In this document: piece after piece, positions 31,688 to 34,275 of the stretch | Layout of the letters: the number at the start of each line of letters is the position of its first letter | Position numbering within the stretch: the stretch's first letter is position 1 | Assembly (NCBI GenBank): GCA_001604585.1 | Contig: LVBW01000065.1 | Span: 1-34,275 of the forward strand | From: Puniceicoccales bacterium Verruco_02 | Lineage (GTDB): Bacteria > Verrucomicrobiota > Verrucomicrobiia > Opitutales > Oceanipulchritudinaceae | DNA length: 34,275 nucleotides | Direction: 5' to 3' | Made by a program: the position numbers and the translations under genes | Notes under the pieces: generated by a model | What the model was told of the DNA's origin: nothing | Seen by the model: the letters and a program-made list of their open reading frames with translations, nothing else | Database searches by the model: none

Positions 31688-33613
31688 ATGTGGCGTGACC
31701 CTGATAAGATAAACAAGTGGACTATCGCGGATGCTTCCGATCTCTACGGCGTGGCCCGCTGGGGAGCTGACTATTTCTCCATAGATGAGGCCGGAGATCT
31801 GGTAGTTACGCCCTTTGGACGTGACGGAGCCGCGCGCATATCGCTGCGCAAGATCGTGAGCGAGATTGAGGAACGCGGCATGGCCATGCCAGCCATACTT
31901 CGCATCGAGAACATACTTGGCTCGCAGATCAAGCTGCTGCACGACACTTTCCGCTCGGTCATCAAACAGACTGGCTACAAGGGCGAGTTCCGTGGCGTAT
32001 TCCCCATCAAGGTCAATCAACAGGAGCAGGTCGTGGAGGCCATTGCTCAGTTTGGCAAGGAATACCATCACGGCCTCGAAGCCGGTAGCAAGCCCGAGCT
32101 TATTGCGGCCATTTCCATGCTGCCGAGCAGAGACTGCTGCCTTATCTGCAACGGCTACAAGGACGAGGAGTTCATAGACCTGGGCCTCTACGCTACCAAG
32201 ATGGGGTATCAGTGCTTCTTTGTTGTGGAGGTGCCCGGCGAGGCGGAGCTGATACTTGAGCGCGCAAAGCGCATGAATGTGCGCCCGATGCTGGGTCTGC
32301 GCGTTCGCCTGTCCACCAAGGCCGACGGCCAGTGGGCGGAGTCTGGCGGCGAGGGCAGCGTGTTCGGCCTGAGCATGGGGCAGGTCGTGGACGTGTTGGA
32401 CCGCCTGAAGGCGCTCGACATGATGGACTGCCTGCGCCTGCTACATTACCACATAGGTTCGCAGATTCCGAACATTGCCGACATTCGCGCCGGGGCGATG
32501 GAGGCCAGCCGTATCTACGAAGAGCTGGTCAAGGAAGGGGCGCGCATGGGCTACCTGGACCTTGGAGGCGGCCTGGCCGTGGACTACGACGGCTCCAACA
32601 CCAACGACCAGTCCTCACGCAATTACTCGGTGGAGGAATACTGCTACGACATCGTCGAGTCCATCATGGGCATACTCGACAAGAACGGCATCGCCCACCC
32701 AACGATTGTGACCGAGTCAGGCCGTATGACGGTGGCCTACTACTCGATGCTGCTCTTCAACGTGCTGGACGTTTCCAGCTTTGTCCCAAGCAGGATACCC
32801 GACAAGCTGCCGCGCATTGCTGGCGACCTTCTGGGCAACCTGATGAGCGCATACGAGATGGTTTCGCCAAAGACCTTGCAAGAGTGCTGCAACGACGCTC
32901 TATACTATCGCAATCAAGCCCTCCAGATGTTCAAGCACGGCAACATCAGCCTGCGCGAAAGGGCAATGGCAGAGAACATCGTACGCCACATCCTCATTAA
33001 AATCGCCCGCACGGCGGCCACGATGAAGCAGGTTCCCAAAGACGTTTTCAAGATCGAGGAGCAGCTTTACGACATCTACTACGGCAACTTCAGTCTCTTC
33101 CAGAGCCTGCCTGACATGTGGGCTATCAACCAGATATTCCCCGTGATGCCCATCCACCGCCTCAACGAGGCACCGACGCATCCGGCTATTATCTCCGACA
33201 TAACCTGCGACTGCGACGGCAAGATAGACAACTTCCCAGAGAGCAGCGGCAACCGGCGCACCATAATGCTGCACGAGCTGAAGGAGAATGAGGAGTATTA
33301 CCTAGGCGTGTTCCTTGTGGGAGCGTATCAGGAGACCCTTGGCGACCTGCACAACCTCTTCGGCGACACGAACATCGTGTCGATCCACGTCAACGAGGAC
33401 GGCAGCTACCAATTCATCCGCGACATAGAGGGCGACTCGGTATCGGACGTACTAAGCTACGTCGAATACGACATCAACGACATGAAGCAGCGCCTCAAGA
33501 AGATGGCCGAGGCCGCGATAGCAGACGGCATCATCACAGTTCGCGAGCGCAAGCAGATACTGGACGGCTTTGCAGAAGGCCTGCGAGGCTACACTTACTT
33601 TGAAAAGGAATAA
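31688..33613 (+). CDS. speA: Biosynthetic arginine decarboxylase (SpeA type)
   Basis: A 641-residue PLP enzyme converting arginine to agmatine, the first step of a polyamine route. It is the alanine-racemase fold (type III) form, with cofactor Lys108 in FPIKVNQ, the HYHIGSQI block, the Gly-rich phosphate loop LDLGGGLAVDYDG and the conserved TCDCDGKID segment holding the catalytic cysteine. Length matches the family (630-660). ATG 31688 was chosen with a GAGG ten bases before it; the longer frame from a TTG at 31640 adds 16 residues without family support. Only 57 bases separate it from the next gene, so the two probably form a polyamine operon. Confidence 0.94.
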   Translation: MWRDPDKINKWTIADASDLYGVARWGADYFSIDEAGDLVVTPFGRDGAARISLRKIVSEIEERGMAMPAILRIENILGSQIKLLHDTFRSVIKQTGYKGEFRGVFPIKVNQQEQVVEAIAQFGKEYHHGLEAGSKPELIAAISMLPSRDCCLICNGYKDEEFIDLGLYATKMGYQCFFVVEVPGEAELILERAKRMNVRPMLGLRVRLSTKADGQWAESGGEGSVFGLSMGQVVDVLDRLKALDMMDCLRLLHYHIGSQIPNIADIRAGAMEASRIYEELVKEGARMGYLDLGGGLAVDYDGSNTNDQSSRNYSVEEYCYDIVESIMGILDKNGIAHPTIVTESGRMTVAYYSMLLFNVLDVSSFVPSRIPDKLPRIAGDLLGNLMSAYEMVSPKTLQECCNDALYYRNQALQMFKHGNISLRERAMAENIVRHILIKIARTAATMKQVPKDVFKIEEQLYDIYYGNFSLFQSLPDMWAINQIFPVMPIHRLNEAPTHPAIISDITCDCDGKIDNFPESSGNRRTIMLHELKENEEYYLGVFLVGAYQETLGDLHNLFGDTNIVSIHVNEDGSYQFIRDIEGDSVSDVLSYVEYDINDMKQRLKKMAEAAIADGIITVRERKQILDGFAEGLRGYTYFEKE

Positions 33614-33670
33614 GCGGCCCACTCTTGCAGAGGGCGAGCTACTACAACACTCTTCCAACAGGATACAGCA

Positions 33671-34275
33671 ATGTCACGAATACTCATCATCGGCGCGGGC
33701 GGGGTCAGCAATGTGGTCGTCAAGAAGTGCGCACAGCACCCTGACGTTTTCAGCGAGATCTTCCTCGCCAGCCGCACCAAGTCCAAGTGCGACGCCATAG
33801 CCGCCGAGGTGAAGAGCCTGTACGGCGTGGATGTGCAGACTGCACAGGTGGACGCCGACGAGGTGCCGCAGCTAGTAGAGCTGATTGGCAAAGTGAAGCC
33901 TGCGCTAGTCCTGAATGTCGCCCTGCCCTATCAGGATCTTACCATCATGGACGCCTGCCTTGAATGCGGCGTTAACTACCTGGACACCGCCAATTACGAG
34001 CCAAAGGACAAGGCGCACTTTGAATACAGCTGGCAGTGGGCGTATCAGGACCGCTTCAAGGATAAGGGCCTTATGGCAGTTCTTGGCTGTGGGTTCGACC
34101 CTGGCGTGACCAACATATTTTGCGCCTACGCCCAGAAGCACCTCTACGACAGCATCCGCCAGATAGACATTCTCGACGCCAACGCTGGCGACCACGGCCA
34201 CGCCTTCGCAACGAACTTCAACCCCGAGATCAACATCCGCGAGGTGACGCAAATAGTGCGCCATTGGGACAAGGG
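33671..34275 (+). CDS. Carboxyspermidine dehydrogenase-like (saccharopine dehydrogenase family), partial at window end
   Basis: An open reading frame of 201 codons with no stop before the window ends. It starts with the Rossmann motif MSRILIIGAGGVSNVVVKK and continues with LVLNVALPYQDLTIMDACLE and YLDTANYE, as in the carboxynorspermidine/carboxyspermidine dehydrogenases related to saccharopine dehydrogenase. The enzyme would condense putrescine (or diaminopropane) with aspartate semialdehyde and reduce the product with NADPH, the step that replaces S-adenosylmethionine-dependent spermidine synthase. An AGGA seven bases before the ATG supports the start. Its place directly after the arginine decarboxylase fits this route; a carboxyspermidine decarboxylase is expected further on. 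The C-terminal half is outside the window. Confidence 0.88.
   Translation, partial: MSRILIIGAGGVSNVVVKKCAQHPDVFSEIFLASRTKSKCDAIAAEVKSLYGVDVQTAQVDADEVPQLVELIGKVKPALVLNVALPYQDLTIMDACLECGVNYLDTANYEPKDKAHFEYSWQWAYQDRFKDKGLMAVLGCGFDPGVTNIFCAYAQKHLYDSIRQIDILDANAGDHGHAFATNFNPEINIREVTQIVRHWDK

Noticed and set aside
32332-33000. 222-codon frame within the arginine decarboxylase, other frame
   Set aside because: Arg/Gly-rich, low-complexity composition typical of a shadow frame in a GC-rich gene.
1-34275. CRISPR array, transposase, integrase, prophage or toxin-antitoxin genes
   Set aside because: No repeat-spacer pattern and no gene of these classes was recognised in either strand.

Overview
This window looks like chromosomal DNA of a moderately GC-rich Gram-negative bacterium, most likely from Verrucomicrobiota (Opitutae/Puniceicoccales-like) or a close relative in the PVC group. 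The grounds are a sigma factor of the ECF type named for PF07638 paired with a Hanks kinase carrying a C-terminal repeat region, a lipoprotein adaptor and TolC-type outer-membrane proteins (hence an outer membrane), an arginine decarboxylase next to a carboxyspermidine-type dehydrogenase, and translation starts that mostly lack a Shine-Dalgarno sequence. The taxonomic call is inference from gene content; no rRNA or tRNA gene is visible.

Region 1 (1-3087): a G-run-rich leader with a G-quadruplex pattern, then an ECF sigma factor and a membrane serine/threonine kinase 48 bases apart on the same strand, probably a phosphorylation-linked regulatory pair. Region 2 (3217-13560): a five-gene, same-strand cluster for arabinoxylan breakdown: an SGNH esterase, a GH10-GH43 fusion, a GH3 beta-xylosidase with an inserted PA14-like domain, a second GH43 and a GH127 beta-L-arabinofuranosidase. 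All have export signals. Together they could cut the xylan backbone, remove acetyl and arabinosyl side groups and release xylose and arabinose. A perfect 13-bp stem-loop separates this cluster from the convergent genes that follow.

Region 3 (13638-19922): a tripartite RND efflux operon on the minus strand (DUF2892 membrane protein, TolC, lipoprotein adaptor, RND pump), divergent from an ArsR-family regulator that very likely controls it. Region 4 (20124-29319): a beta-carbonic anhydrase, then a neighbourhood rich in nucleic-acid maintenance genes: a family-4-like uracil-DNA glycosylase with an altered Fe-S cysteine set, two different RadC proteins, a small Cdd1/HhH-like protein, a DUF3516 Ski2-like helicase and a DEDDy PolB-type exonuclease, with a GH27 alpha-galactosidase set among them.

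Region 5 (29512-34275): an outer-membrane beta-barrel protein with a clear terminator, a class I/II aminotransferase, and the start of a polyamine operon (biosynthetic arginine decarboxylase, then a carboxyspermidine dehydrogenase-like gene cut by the window end). No CRISPR array, insertion sequence, integrase, tRNA or rRNA was seen. The less ordinary signals are the sigma/kinase pair beside the xylan cluster, two G4/C-run motifs in upstream positions, several structured intergenic repeats, and the UDG cysteine substitution.
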